NCBI GenBank assembly: GCA_040752025.1
Contig: JBFMFR010000029.1
Coordinates: forward strand, 1-64,000
Source of the DNA: JBFMFR01 sp040752025
Lineage (GTDB): Bacteria > Chloroflexota > Anaerolineae > Anaerolineales > UBA4823
Direction: 5' to 3'
Length of the DNA stretch: 64,000 nt
Position numbers and translations under genes: made by a program
Shown: positions 8,595-17,674 of the stretch, piece by piece
Layout: the number at the start of each line of letters is the position of its first letter
How positions within the stretch are numbered: position 1 is the stretch's first letter
Notes under the pieces: generated by a model
Database searches by the model: none
What the model was told of the DNA's origin: nothing
What the model saw: only the letters and a program-made list of their open reading frames with translations

Positions 8595-9572
8595 CTAAGG
8601 GGAGGTTTCTTCGCTCGACTTTCTGCCCGCCAGCAGCAGGTAGGCGTATAACAAGATACCGCTGCCGACGCCCACCGACCATTTAACCACCCAGGGCAGG
8701 TTCTCGTTGGGCGAGATGAAGCCCTCGATCAACCCGGCGATGATCAGCAAGGGCACGCAGCCCACTACCAGGACCACGGCTTTATGCGCTGCCAGGGTCA
8801 GCGCGTCGCGCCGGCGCAAGACGCCTGGGTGCAGGACCGCCCAGCCGAGCATCAATCCCGTGCCCCCGGCGATGAAAATGACGCTCAATTCGATCACCCC
8901 GTGACCGATCACAAAAGTCGCCAGGTCGAAGACGACCCCATAATGCGCGGTCAATCCCAGGATGCCGCCCAGCAGCAGGCCGTTGAAGGCCATCAGCCAC
9001 ACGGTGAGCACGCCCGCCAGGACGCCCGAGCTAAAAGCCAGGAAGGCCACGCGGATGTTGTTCTGCATGATGAAGGTCGAGGTGTACGGCCGCTGCTCCA
9101 CCGGGATATCCGTCCACAGCTCCTGCCGCTCAATCGTTGGGATCAAACGACGGACTTGCTCCGGCAGCAGCCAGCGCGCCGCCTCGGGCTGCCAGGCCGT
9201 GCTCAGACCGGCTGCCAGGGCCGGGATCAGGAACACCAGAAACGCGATGAGCGTGAAAGGCGCCGCCTGCCGGAAGGCCTGCGGGAAGCCGCGGGCTACG
9301 AAGCGCCAGATGCGCCGGTAGGCCATCGGCTCGCTGCGGTAGATCACCGCATGGGCGCGCGCCACCAGTTGGTTGAGATAGATGGTCACATGCTGCTCCG
9401 GAAAGTCGCGCTGCGCCAGGGCCAGGTCCGAGGTCGCCAGGCGGTATAATTGCCCGAGCAAGTGCACTTCTTCAGGAGACAGGCGACCGTCGCCCTGCTG
9501 GCAGCGATCCAGCAGGCGCGTCAGCTTCTCCCAATCTTGTTTTCGAGACTGATAAAAGGTTTCAACCTGCAT
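8595..9572 (-). CDS. SpoIIM / DUF95-type stage II sporulation M family membrane protein
   Basis: A 325-residue membrane protein read leftward and ending 8 bases from the DUF58 stop. The N-terminal cytoplasmic helices (FYQSRKQDWEKLTRLLDRCQ, then LYRLATSDLALAQRDFPE) are followed by five or six membrane segments with the family's conserved VIGHGVIELSVIFIAGGTGL. Members outside spore formers are common and co-occur with RDD, MoxR and DUF58 genes, so a sporulation role should not be assumed. Here it is inverted relative to its usual partners and divergent from RDD. Confidence 0.88.
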   Translation of the reverse strand: MQVETFYQSRKQDWEKLTRLLDRCQQGDGRLSPEEVHLLGQLYRLATSDLALAQRDFPEQHVTIYLNQLVARAHAVIYRSEPMAYRRIWRFVARGFPQAFRQAAPFTLIAFLVFLIPALAAGLSTAWQPEAARWLLPEQVRRLIPTIERQELWTDIPVEQRPYTSTFIMQNNIRVAFLAFSSGVLAGVLTVWLMAFNGLLLGGILGLTAHYGVVFDLATFVIGHGVIELSVIFIAGGTGLMLGWAVLHPGVLRRRDALTLAAHKAVVLVVGCVPLLIIAGLIEGFISPNENLPWVVKWSVGVGSGILLYAYLLLAGRKSSEETSP

Positions 9573-9683
9573 ATTTTGGATTATACTCTGTGCTAGGCCG
9601 GAAACACTGCTAGAAATCGGATTTTGTCGTCAAAGCGGTGTCAAAAATTCGATTTTTACAAGAGGCCAGAGGATTACACTTCT
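9573..9683. promoter_or_regulatory. divergent promoter region between SpoIIM and RDD genes
   Basis: On the plus strand TATACT at 9582-9587 is a plausible -10 for the RDD gene, with only a weak -35 (TTTCAA, 9560-9565). On the minus strand TATAAT (complement of 9580-9585) lies 8 bases before the SpoIIM start codon and would give a nearly leaderless transcript. The two -10 boxes overlap, so expression may be mutually exclusive. Tentative. Confidence 0.35.
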
Positions 9684-10529
9684 ATGGGATTACCTGGCGA
9701 AACCCTGCGCATCGAAACCCCTGAAAACGTTGCTTTTGGCTACGAAGTTGCCGGCATTGGCTCGCGCTTCCTGGCCGCCCTGGTCGATACCCTCATCATC
9801 ACCGTGCTGCAAGCAGTGCTTTTCCTGGCGGTGGTGGCCCTGATGGGGAATTACTCGGCTTCATTGCTGGAGTCCGGAGAACTGCTGTCGGCCTGGGTAC
9901 TGGCGTTCATCGGGCTGTTCCTGTTCTTCGTTTATTGGGGCTATTACATCTACTTCGAAATGGCCTGGAACGGGCAATCGCCGGGCAAGCGCCTGGTGGG
10001 GCTGCGCGTCATCTGTGTGGATGGCACTCCCATCACACTGGCTGAATCGGTCATCCGCAACCTGGTACGCCTGGTGGATATGCTGCCTTCCATGTATGGC
10101 GTGGGCGTGATTTCGATGTTTATCAATTCGCAATCGCGCCGCCTGGGAGACCTGGCCGCCGGCACCCTGGTGGTTTACGATCGTGCCGCGGTGACCCTCG
10201 AAACCCTGGAAAAGGCAGCGCGCTCCAACCGGGTGCGGTCTCAGACCTCACCCTATAGCCCGCCGGTGCAGGCTGCCGCCGGGTACCCCACTCACTTGCT
10301 GCGCTCCAGCGACCTGCACATGGCTGAGGAGTTCTTGCAGCGCCGCGCCGCGCTGGTCGGGTCGCAGGCGCTGGCGCAGCGCATCGCCCGCGCCCTGTAC
10401 GCGCGCATGGGCTTGCCTGAGCCCGATCCCTATGCGGATGCGGTCTCGCTGATCTCCGAGATCGTGCGGGCGGCCCGGCAGCAACCCGCCGGAGCGCGGC
10501 CCAACGAACTGGACGCAGGCCAGCCGTAA
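9684..10529 (+). CDS. RDD family membrane protein
   Basis: A 281-residue protein from ATG 9684, with GAGGA about ten bases upstream; a TTG 20 codons earlier is unlikely. The RDD domain (~15-150) has the signature Arg and Asp pattern GSRFLAALVDTLIITVLQAV, QSPGKRLVGLRVICVDG and SQSRRLGDLAAGTLVV, with three to four membrane segments. A ~110-residue cytoplasmic helical extension follows. It belongs functionally with the MoxR/DUF58/DUF4129/SpoIIM set on its left. Confidence 0.9.
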   Translation: MGLPGETLRIETPENVAFGYEVAGIGSRFLAALVDTLIITVLQAVLFLAVVALMGNYSASLLESGELLSAWVLAFIGLFLFFVYWGYYIYFEMAWNGQSPGKRLVGLRVICVDGTPITLAESVIRNLVRLVDMLPSMYGVGVISMFINSQSRRLGDLAAGTLVVYDRAAVTLETLEKAARSNRVRSQTSPYSPPVQAAAGYPTHLLRSSDLHMAEEFLQRRAALVGSQALAQRIARALYARMGLPEPDPYADAVSLISEIVRAARQQPAGARPNELDAGQP

Positions 10530-10591
10530 ATACACAAGAACCTCTCAGCGAAAGCCGAACTGAAAAAAACGATCCAACCAAGGAGAACCCT

Positions 10592-11965
10592 ATGACCGAA
10601 CCACTGGCAGCCGCGCTGCAATTCACCCTGGATAACCAGAACCGCTTCCTGGAGGAGCTCAAGGAGTTCATCCGCATCCCCTCGATTTCCACTGACCCGC
10701 AGGCCAAACCCGATATGCAGCGGGCCGCCGAATGGGTGGCGAACCAGCTCACCAACCTGGGGATGGTCAACGTAGGCGTCTTGCCCACTGCCGGCCATCC
10801 GGTGGTGCTGGGCGAGTGCCTGGAAGCCGGCCCTGGCAAGCCCACCATCCTGGTCTACGGGCACTACGATGTGCAGCCCGCCGAACCGCTGGAGTTGTGG
10901 CACAGCCCGGCCTTCGAGCCCACCCAGCGCGGCGAAAGCCTGTACGGGCGCGGCGCGTCCGACATGAAGGGCCAGGTCGTCGCCGTTTTGAAGGCCATCG
11001 AAGCGCTGGTGCGCACTGGCAAGCTGCCGGTCAACCTCAAGTTCATCATCGAAGGCGAAGAGGAGATCGGCTCGCCCAGCCTGGAAGCTTTCATCCAGCA
11101 GCACAAAGAGAGGCTGCGCTGCGATTTTGCCTTGAATGCCGATGCAGGTATGATCGGCGCCCAGATCCCCACAGTCACTTACGGCCTGCGCGGCCTGGCT
11201 TACTTCGAGCTGCGCCTCAGCGGGCCCTCCCAGGATCTGCACTCCGGCCTGTTCGGTGGTGCGGTGCACAACCCGGCCCAGGTGTTGTGCGAATTGATCG
11301 CCGGCATGCACGATGAGAATGGGCGCGTGACTCTGCCCGGCTTCTACGATCGCGTGCGCGCCCTCAGCGCTGAAGAGCGCGCCGAGCTGGCGCGCCTGCC
11401 GATGGACGAGGCCTTCTACCTCGAGCAGACCGGCGCGCCGGCCCTGTACGGCGAGGCCGGCTACTCGCCCAGCGAGTGCATCGGCGCCCGCCCAACCCTG
11501 GAAGTCAACGGCCTGCTCTCCGGCTTCACCGGCGAGGGCCAGAAGACCGTCCTGCCTGCCAAAGCGATGGCCAAGATCTCCACGCGCCTGGTGCCCGATC
11601 AGGACCCCGAAGAGGTCTACCAGCAGTTGCTGCGCTACCTGGAAACGCACACGCCCCCCACCGTGCGCTGGGAGGTGATCAAAATGGCCAGCGGCACGGC
11701 CTCGATCACCGATCGGCACATCCCCGGCGTGGTCGCTCTCGGCCAGGCGCTGCAGGACACCTGGGGCATCCGCCCCGTCTTCCGGCGCGAAGGCGGCAGC
11801 ATCCCCGTTGTGGCGCAGATGCAAAAATACCTGGGCGTCGAATCCGTGCTGACCGGCTTTGGCCTGCCGGACGACAACCTGCACGCCCCGAACGAAAAGA
11901 TCCATTTGCCGACTTTCTATCTCGGCATCCAGGCGATCACGCGTTTCTTGAGCGTTTTGGGGTAG
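10592..11965 (+). CDS. M20 family metallopeptidase (dipeptidase)
   Basis: A 457-residue soluble enzyme. Metal-site motifs are YGHYDVQP (H91, D93), GRGASDMKGQ (Asp), EGEEEIGSP (general-base and metal Glu), and a final H in DNLHAPNEK. The lid domain (dimerisation) carries DLHSGLFGGAV. It is a zinc exopeptidase of the M20 group, probably hydrolysing dipeptides or N-acyl amino acids. AAGGAGAA lies just upstream of the ATG. It appears monocistronic; a 12-bp hairpin overlaps its stop codon. Confidence 0.92.
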   Translation: MTEPLAAALQFTLDNQNRFLEELKEFIRIPSISTDPQAKPDMQRAAEWVANQLTNLGMVNVGVLPTAGHPVVLGECLEAGPGKPTILVYGHYDVQPAEPLELWHSPAFEPTQRGESLYGRGASDMKGQVVAVLKAIEALVRTGKLPVNLKFIIEGEEEIGSPSLEAFIQQHKERLRCDFALNADAGMIGAQIPTVTYGLRGLAYFELRLSGPSQDLHSGLFGGAVHNPAQVLCELIAGMHDENGRVTLPGFYDRVRALSAEERAELARLPMDEAFYLEQTGAPALYGEAGYSPSECIGARPTLEVNGLLSGFTGEGQKTVLPAKAMAKISTRLVPDQDPEEVYQQLLRYLETHTPPTVRWEVIKMASGTASITDRHIPGVVALGQALQDTWGIRPVFRREGGSIPVVAQMQKYLGVESVLTGFGLPDDNLHAPNEKIHLPTFYLGIQAITRFLSVLG

Positions 11966-11990
11966 GGGTGGGTCTGGGACCCACCCCTAC
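11962..11990. repeat. 12-bp perfect hairpin overlapping the M20 stop codon
   Basis: GTAGGGGTGGGT and ACCCACCCCTAC pair perfectly around a 5-base loop. The left arm contains the TAG stop. There is no T-tract, so a Rho-independent terminator is not supported. The sequence belongs to a GTAGGGGCG-type palindromic repeat family also seen at 45878, 57241, 58442 and 58468. Confidence 0.7.
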
Positions 11991-12036
11991 GAACCCGCGA
12001 TCTTATTAGCGTTTCATCAGAGTCACGGGCGCAGGG

Positions 12037-12065
12037 TTGACGCAAGCCCGACAAACACGTACAAT
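12037..12065 (+). promoter_or_regulatory. sigma70-type promoter of the DUF1385 gene
   Basis: TTGACG at 12037-12042 and TACAAT at 12060-12065 are separated by exactly 17 bases, close to the consensus. The predicted transcript would start about 14 bases before the gene, which begins at ATG 12086 (or 12080). Confidence 0.65.
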
Positions 12066-12085
12066 CGCCATATCGAGAGATGATT

Positions 12086-12967
12086 ATGAATGAGAGATTA
12101 CCTACTTACGGTGGACAGGCAGTTATTGAAGGTGTGATGATGCGCGGCTCGCAGTCTGTGGCGATCGCCATGCGCGCTCCGAACCAGGAGATTGTGATCC
12201 ATACGGAGCCCCTGGTGGGCATTTACAAGAGCCGGATCGGGAAAATCCCCTTCCTGCGCGGCGTGATCGGGCTGTGGGACGCCCTGGTGCTGGGCATGCG
12301 CGCCCTGACGCTTTCGGCCAACCTGCAATCGGACGAAGAGGAGAAGCTGGAAGGCCCCGCCCTGTACCTCACCCTGGGCGCTTCGCTGTTGATCGCCGTG
12401 GGGTTGTTCATGCTGCTCCCCATAGCCGCCAGCCACCTGTTTACCAAGGTATTGGGGTTGAGCGCGGTCTGGCTGATCCTGGCCGAGGGCGTGCTGCGCC
12501 TGGGCATTGTCGTCGGCTATATCTGGGCCGTCGGCCGGTCGGCGGAAATTCGCCGCGTCTTTGCTTACCACGGCGCAGAGCACAAGACCATCAACGCCTT
12601 CGAGGCCGGCGCAGAACTGACCCCCGAGAACGTCTCTCGCTACTCGCTGGAACACCCACGCTGCGGCACGGCTTTCCTGCTCAGCCTGGTGTTATTGGGT
12701 ATCTTCGTCTTCAGCCTGCTCAGTCCTTTGTCGATGCTCTGGCAGTACCTCGGCCGCATCCTGCTGCTGCCGGTGCTGGCTGGCCTGGCTTACGAATACA
12801 TCCGCTGGACGGCCAACCACCTGGATGCGCCGTTGGTGCGCCTGATCGTCAGACCCAACCTGGCCTTGCAGCACCTGACCACGCGCGAGCCCAGCCTGGA
12901 GATGTTGGAAGTTTCCATCGCGGCCTTCAAGGCCATGCACAGCCAGGAAAGACAGCTTAATTTGTAG
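12086..12967 (+). CDS. DUF1385 family membrane protein (YqhQ-like)
   Basis: A 293-residue protein that opens with the DUF1385 signature YGGQAVIEGVMMRGSQS. Four or more hydrophobic segments lie at ~100-125, 133-155, 205-230 and 235-255, between them the conserved RRVFAYHGAEHKTINAFEAG and HPRCGTAFLLSLV. His, Cys and Glu in these motifs suggest a metal or cofactor site, but the function of the family is unknown. ATG 12080 and ATG 12086 are both in frame; GAGAGA favours 12086. Confidence 0.9.
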   Translation: MNERLPTYGGQAVIEGVMMRGSQSVAIAMRAPNQEIVIHTEPLVGIYKSRIGKIPFLRGVIGLWDALVLGMRALTLSANLQSDEEEKLEGPALYLTLGASLLIAVGLFMLLPIAASHLFTKVLGLSAVWLILAEGVLRLGIVVGYIWAVGRSAEIRRVFAYHGAEHKTINAFEAGAELTPENVSRYSLEHPRCGTAFLLSLVLLGIFVFSLLSPLSMLWQYLGRILLLPVLAGLAYEYIRWTANHLDAPLVRLIVRPNLALQHLTTREPSLEMLEVSIAAFKAMHSQERQLNL

Positions 12968-13007
12968 GCGGGTGAGGTGAACCGAATGGGTTCGCCCCTG
13001 CGACCCA

Positions 13008-14501
13008 ATGTCCAATGACAGTGTCCCGGTGGATTCAAGACCCTGTTCTGCAAGGCTCCGTTCCAAAGCCATCCCCGGCTTGCGCGCCGTGCTCGTCGCC
13101 GGGATGTTGGCGCTGTTCATCGGCGCTTGCAGTTTGCGCTCCCGGTTGACGCAAACGCCCCTGGTGATCCAACCCACCCAGACGCCCACCTCAACGGTTG
13201 TTCTGGCCTCTCCTGACCTGGTGATCGGTGAGATCAACCTGGCGATCAATAGCAAAGACCCGTGTGCGCCAGCCACCAGCCTGATGGAATTACGCATCCA
13301 GGTGAAGAATCAAGGGGACGCTCCGGCTGGCGCGTTTACGGTGGAGGCCAACGGCCTGGTGCAGACGATCCCCGGCCTGGCCGCGGGGGATAAAGTCACC
13401 CTGCATTTTCCGGTCACCAGCCAGCAGGTTCAGGTATGGGTGGATGTGCTCAACCAGGTGACTGAGAGTCTCGAGGATAACAACCGGGTGGCGCAGCAGC
13501 TCCTGATGCCTTCCCCCTCGCCAGGCTGCTTGCAAACCCCCACGCCGGTTTCGATAGTTGCCCCGGCTCTGGCCGTACTGGAAGGTCACAGCGCCGAGGT
13601 GTGGAGCGTGGCGTTTTCGCCTGACGGCAGCCTGCTGGCCTCCGGCTCTGTCGACGATACCTTGCGCCTGTGGCGCGTGGCCCAGGCCGACCTGCTGCGC
13701 ACCATGCGCGGGCACCCCTTCCCCATCCTGGCGCTCGACTTTTCGCCCAACGGCGCCCTGTTAGCCACCGGGTCGACGGATGGCATGCTGCGCATCTGGC
13801 GGGTTTCGGACGGGCGCCTGCTGCAGGCTCTGGAGGGCCACGCCGGTTGGATCACCAGCCTGGCGTTTTCACCCAGCGGCAGCTATCTGGCCTCCTGCGC
13901 CCAGGACTTCACCGTGCGCCTGTGGCGTTCTTACGGGAGCGGCGATGCCGATGACCTCAGCAGCGATTGGCGTCCCTACCAGACCATCGACGAAGGCATG
14001 TCGGGCATCCACCAGGTGATTTTCTCGCCGGACGGCAAAAGCATCGCCTGGGGCGAGGAAAACGGCACGATCCGCCTGCGCAGCCTGGGCGGAGATTGGC
14101 TGCACGTTTTGAAAAACACCTCCCTGGCGGCTACCAGCGCAGCCTTCTCCCCCAACGGGTTGTGGCTGGTTGCGGGGTACGCCGATGGCAGCATGCGCGT
14201 CTGGCAAAGTTCGGATGGCGCTTTGCTGCAGGTGCTCAAGAGCCATACGGAAGCCATCCGCGACCTGGCCTTTTCGCCTGACGGGAGCTGGCTGGTCTCT
14301 GGATCCCAGGATAATACCCTGCGTCTGTGGCGCGTGCAGGCCAAAGTGCTGGAGGCGCCTGTGTTGATCTACGCCGGGCACAGCGCCGCGGTCAACAGCG
14401 TCGATTTTTCCCCAAAGGGCGACCTGATCGTCTCGGCCTCCGACGACCACACCCTGCGCCTGTGGCAGGCGCCGCCGCTGCCGCCTGCGCCCGGGGAATG
14501 A
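13008..14501 (+). CDS. lipoprotein with CARDB and WD40 beta-propeller domains
   Basis: A 497-residue exported protein. A basic N-terminus and hydrophobic stretch end in the lipobox LFIGAC (Cys41). Residues ~70-165 form a CARDB-like beta-sandwich (LRIQVKNQGDAPAGAFTVEA). Residues ~185-490 contain seven WD40 repeats, each with the pattern VAFSPDGSLLASGSVDDTLR followed by LW. A cell-surface scaffold binding another macromolecule is likely; no enzyme motif is present. Its TGA stop overlaps the ATG of the next gene (ATGA), so the two are translationally coupled. Confidence 0.9.
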   Translation: MSNDSVPVDSRPCSARLRSKAIPGLRAVLVAGMLALFIGACSLRSRLTQTPLVIQPTQTPTSTVVLASPDLVIGEINLAINSKDPCAPATSLMELRIQVKNQGDAPAGAFTVEANGLVQTIPGLAAGDKVTLHFPVTSQQVQVWVDVLNQVTESLEDNNRVAQQLLMPSPSPGCLQTPTPVSIVAPALAVLEGHSAEVWSVAFSPDGSLLASGSVDDTLRLWRVAQADLLRTMRGHPFPILALDFSPNGALLATGSTDGMLRIWRVSDGRLLQALEGHAGWITSLAFSPSGSYLASCAQDFTVRLWRSYGSGDADDLSSDWRPYQTIDEGMSGIHQVIFSPDGKSIAWGEENGTIRLRSLGGDWLHVLKNTSLAATSAAFSPNGLWLVAGYADGSMRVWQSSDGALLQVLKSHTEAIRDLAFSPDGSWLVSGSQDNTLRLWRVQAKVLEAPVLIYAGHSAAVNSVDFSPKGDLIVSASDDHTLRLWQAPPLPPAPGE

Positions 14502-15418
14502 GCCTGAGTATGAAACGGAAACGCATCGTTCTGCTGGCTGCCCTGGTGGGCTTTGCCTGCCTGCTGGGCAGCCTGGTCCTGGCAGGGGCGGCCTGGGTAT
14601 GGCTGGGAGCGCCGCTTCCCGGCGCGCTCTTGCAGCCAGACCCCACCAGCCGCACGCTGTACCAGGGTGTTACTTACCAGCGCCAGGCGCGCCAGTCGCC
14701 GCGCCCGATGCTGGTGCATATCGTGACCATCGACTTGCGCCAGAAGGGCATCTCCTTCCTGGTCACGCCGGGCGACCCGCAGGCCGAGCTGCCCCTCGAG
14801 GCGCGCACCACTTCGCAGTTCCTGGAGGAGTTCGACCTGCAACTGGCGGTCAATGGCGACGGCTTTACCCCCTGGCACGCCGCCAACCCCTTGGATTATT
14901 ACCCACGCGCCGGGGACCGGGTGGCGCCGATCGGTTTGGCTGCCTCGCGAGGCGTGCTCTATTCCCGGCCGGGCGGCCAGGAGCCGGTGCTGTACATTTC
15001 CCGCACCAACCAGGCGCGCTTCAACACGCCCAGTGGGAAAATCTACAATGCCATCTCCGGCAACCTGATGCTGGTGGAGAGAGGCAAAGCCAGCCCCAGC
15101 CTGTCCGGCGAGCCCCAACCGCGCACTGCCATCGGCCTGGACCGCTTCGGCAAGCGCCTGTTCATCATCGTGGTGGATGGACGCCAGCCGGCTTACAGCG
15201 AGGGCGCCACTCTGGCGGAGATGGCCGAGATTTTCATCAAATTGGGCGCTTATACTGCCATGAACCTGGACGGCGGCGGCTCCTCCGCCCTGGTGATGCA
15301 AGGCGCTAACGGCGGCGCCAGCCAGCTCAATTCCCCCATCCACAGCAGCATCCCCGGGCGCGAGCGCCCGGTGGGCAACCATCTGGGGATATACGCCCGC
15401 CCTGCCCTGAAGGAATGA
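14498..15418 (+). CDS. exported phosphodiester glycosidase (NAGPA-like) domain protein
   Basis: A 306-residue protein from ATG 14498, overlapping the previous stop; ATG 14510 is an alternative. A signal anchor (~9-33) is followed by a phosphodiester-glycosidase domain, with QLAVNGDGF and the family hallmark MNLDGGGSSALV near the C-terminus. Related enzymes uncover mannose-6-phosphodiesters or trim wall glycopolymers; the bacterial substrate here is unknown. The coupling to a WD40/CARDB surface lipoprotein suggests both act outside the membrane on the same envelope material. Confidence 0.85.
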   Translation: MSLSMKRKRIVLLAALVGFACLLGSLVLAGAAWVWLGAPLPGALLQPDPTSRTLYQGVTYQRQARQSPRPMLVHIVTIDLRQKGISFLVTPGDPQAELPLEARTTSQFLEEFDLQLAVNGDGFTPWHAANPLDYYPRAGDRVAPIGLAASRGVLYSRPGGQEPVLYISRTNQARFNTPSGKIYNAISGNLMLVERGKASPSLSGEPQPRTAIGLDRFGKRLFIIVVDGRQPAYSEGATLAEMAEIFIKLGAYTAMNLDGGGSSALVMQGANGGASQLNSPIHSSIPGRERPVGNHLGIYARPALKE

Positions 15419-15429
15419 GCCATACTTCT

Positions 15430-15849
15430 CTATTCGCCCATAACCTGCACGACCAGCTCACGCCGGCGCGGGCGGTTGTCGAAATCCACGTAGATGATCT
15501 GCTGCCAGGTGCCCAGCGTCAGGCGGCCCTCCACGAACGGCACGGTGAACGAAGCCTTGAGCAGCGCCGCCCGCACGTGGCTGTGCCCATTGCCGTCGCC
15601 CCACCTGGCGTTGTGGGCGTAGTGCTGCTCCGGCGGGGCAAGCTGGTCGAACAGGCGCTTGAGGTCGCTCAGCGCCCCGGATTCGTATTCGATGGTGGTC
15701 AGCCCGCTGGTGGAGGAGGGGCAGAAGATGGTCACGATGCCAACAGACAACCCCGATTCGGTCACACTTTGGCGTACCTGGTCGGTAATATCGATCATGT
15801 CGGCATTGCCGCGCGTGGAGAATGAAATTGAAGAAGTTCTAACTACCAT
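15430..15849 (-). CDS. yjbQ: YjbQ / UPF0047 family protein
   Basis: A 139-residue single-domain protein with the family's conserved GIVTIFCPSSTSGLTTIEYE, HARWGDGNGHSHVRAALL and QQIIYVDFDNRPR motifs. The GHSH histidines and the Cys form the putative metal/active site. Family members have been reported to have secondary thiamine-phosphate synthase activity, but the physiological role is unsettled. Length is normal. Convergent with the glycosidase gene, 11 bases apart. Confidence 0.92.
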   Translation of the reverse strand: MVVRTSSISFSTRGNADMIDITDQVRQSVTESGLSVGIVTIFCPSSTSGLTTIEYESGALSDLKRLFDQLAPPEQHYAHNARWGDGNGHSHVRAALLKASFTVPFVEGRLTLGTWQQIIYVDFDNRPRRRELVVQVMGE

Positions 15850-16006
15850 TCGCTTTCCGCATTTTTTCAGGCCTGTTATACAGAAATTATACCAGGGATG
15901 AAAAATGCCGCCCTAACGAAACAAACCGGTTCCACCCAGGATGAAATTACTGCAGAAGTGATTCACAACGTGTTATCTACTCCAGGCTCAACCCAGCACT
16001 ATGATC

Positions 16007-16429
16007 TTATTGAAGCACGCTCGCAGGCTGTTGAACCCTCAACATAGTGGGCTGGGCAGACAACATTTGAATGAGTTCGTCTGCGATGAAAGGCTTGTTG
16101 ATATAACCTTCGCCTCCCACCAGATTAGCTTTCATGCGACTCTCCTCATCCACCAGCGCTGAGATAAAAATCACCGGGATGCTTCGCGTCGAACGATCGC
16201 TCTTCAGATGTTTGCAAACTGTGAACCCATCCATTTCCGGCATCATGATGTCCAATAGGATCAGGTCGATTGCCTGACTTTGAACAGCATTCAGAGCTTC
16301 TTTGCCGTCAGCGGCTTGAATCACACTGAAATCATAGAGAGATAACAATGTGGAGATCAGGAAACGGCTGCTGGGCTCATCATCCACGACAAGTATCTTT
16401 ACAGCTTGTTGATTTCGATAATTAGACAT
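16007..16429 (-). CDS. single-domain response regulator (receiver)
   Basis: A 140-residue CheY-like receiver with acidic pocket D16/D17, phospho-acceptor D60 in LILLDIMMPEMDG, the conserved Ser in VIFISAL, and Lys in GYINKPFI. No output domain is present, so it must act through protein contact or as a phospho-relay. It is encoded 54 bases downstream of a histidine kinase on the same strand and is the likely target of that kinase. The gene is visibly lower in GC than the genes on either side. Confidence 0.92.
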   Translation of the reverse strand: MSNYRNQQAVKILVVDDEPSSRFLISTLLSLYDFSVIQAADGKEALNAVQSQAIDLILLDIMMPEMDGFTVCKHLKSDRSTRSIPVIFISALVDEESRMKANLVGGEGYINKPFIADELIQMLSAQPTMLRVQQPASVLQ

Positions 16430-16483
16430 TGTGGTTTCTCCTATTCGGTCAGCTTGTTGCTAATTTCAGTCGCAACACGAAGT

Positions 16484-17674
16484 CTAGTCCGCCAGCGGCA
16501 GCACAACTGAAAATGTTGATCCTACGCCCATTTCGCTTTTTACATCGATCCAGCCGCCATGGGCTTCGACAATGCGTTTACAAATCGGTAATCCTAAACC
16601 TACTCCATGAGCCATGCGTTCAGAAGTTGGAACACGATAAAATTTTTCGAACATGTGCGGCAAACTTTCCACAGGTATTCCAACGCCTGTATCGCTTACT
16701 GCGATGATCAGATTTTTCTGTTCTGCATACACCTTGGTCGAGATCTTGCCTGGTGGAGGGGTGTATTTAATTGCATTGCTAAATAAATTGATGAGGACCT
16801 GCTTGAGTCTGTTCGGGTCGCCCTTGAGGGCCGGCAGTTCTTCGGAGATCTGCAAACTCATCTCAAGGCCCTGCTCCAGGGCCCTACCGTTCACCATGGC
16901 CAGACATTCTGCAAACATGGTTGGCACATTGACTTTCTCCATGTGGAACTGCATACGCCCAGACTCCAACCGGGCCAGATCCAGGTAGGATGCCGTCATT
17001 TCGGCCAAACGCTGTGTTTCCTTCAGCATAATTTCTCCAACTCGTTGGCGCTGCTGCTCGGAAATCTCAGGGCGCATGAATAATTGAGCCGCAGTCTGCA
17101 TCATGGATAATGGCGCTCGGAATTCGTGCATCAACTCGGAAAGCATATCTGATTGTTGGAACAAGCGAGCATTTTCGATAGCTACAGCAGCTTGGGCACC
17201 CAAAGTGGTCAGGATATCCTGATCCTCGTCATTGAATTCTCCGCTTTGTTTATTGATCACCTCCAACACACCAATCACTTTGTTTTTATTGATCAGCGGA
17301 ACCCCCAGCAATGAATCAGTTAGCACACGCGTCTTGCGAGCCACTTGATCGAAGTGATGAGGGTTATCATGCACATTGTTGACGAGCATTGGCAGGCGGT
17401 TGGTGACGATCCAGCCGGCGATACTATTTTCCACAGGCACTTCGATGCCACGTCGCATCGGTTCTTCTAAGTTGGTGGCGGCCTCGAAATAGAGCCGATT
17501 CTTGCTACTGTCGTAAAGCAGAATGGAAGCAGCCTGCGAATCACACAGATCAGCCGCAGCCTTGACAATCCGGCCAAGCAATGTGTCCAGATTTAGCGTA
17601 GAGGCCAGATCGCGTGAAATTTCCAACACACGCTGGTAGCGTTCTACGATTGGGATTTGCATGGTTTCAAACAT
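16484..17674 (-). CDS. GAF-domain sensor histidine kinase
   Basis: A 396-residue kinase. The start at 17674 is chosen because AGAGG precedes it; upstream in-frame codons lie in the 5' leader. A GAF domain (~25-165; ASILLYDSSKNRLYFEAA) is followed by a HisKA helix with the phospho-accepting His in LMHEFRAPLSMM and a HATPase_c domain with N-box NLFSNAIKYTPP, G1 DTGVGI and G2 GVGLGLPICKRI. No membrane segment, so it senses a cytoplasmic signal. It pairs with the receiver protein encoded next to it. GC is lower than the surroundings. Confidence 0.92.
   Translation of the reverse strand: MFETMQIPIVERYQRVLEISRDLASTLNLDTLLGRIVKAAADLCDSQAASILLYDSSKNRLYFEAATNLEEPMRRGIEVPVENSIAGWIVTNRLPMLVNNVHDNPHHFDQVARKTRVLTDSLLGVPLINKNKVIGVLEVINKQSGEFNDEDQDILTTLGAQAAVAIENARLFQQSDMLSELMHEFRAPLSMMQTAAQLFMRPEISEQQRQRVGEIMLKETQRLAEMTASYLDLARLESGRMQFHMEKVNVPTMFAECLAMVNGRALEQGLEMSLQISEELPALKGDPNRLKQVLINLFSNAIKYTPPPGKISTKVYAEQKNLIIAVSDTGVGIPVESLPHMFEKFYRVPTSERMAHGVGLGLPICKRIVEAHGGWIDVKSEMGVGSTFSVVLPLAD

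Noticed and set aside
8595..9572. Evidence for endospore formation from the SpoIIM homologue
   Set aside because: This family is widespread in non-sporulating bacteria and here sits in a MoxR/RDD module with no other sporulation gene.
11962..11990. Rho-independent terminator after the M20 peptidase
   Set aside because: The hairpin is strong but has no T-tract and belongs to a dispersed repeat family.
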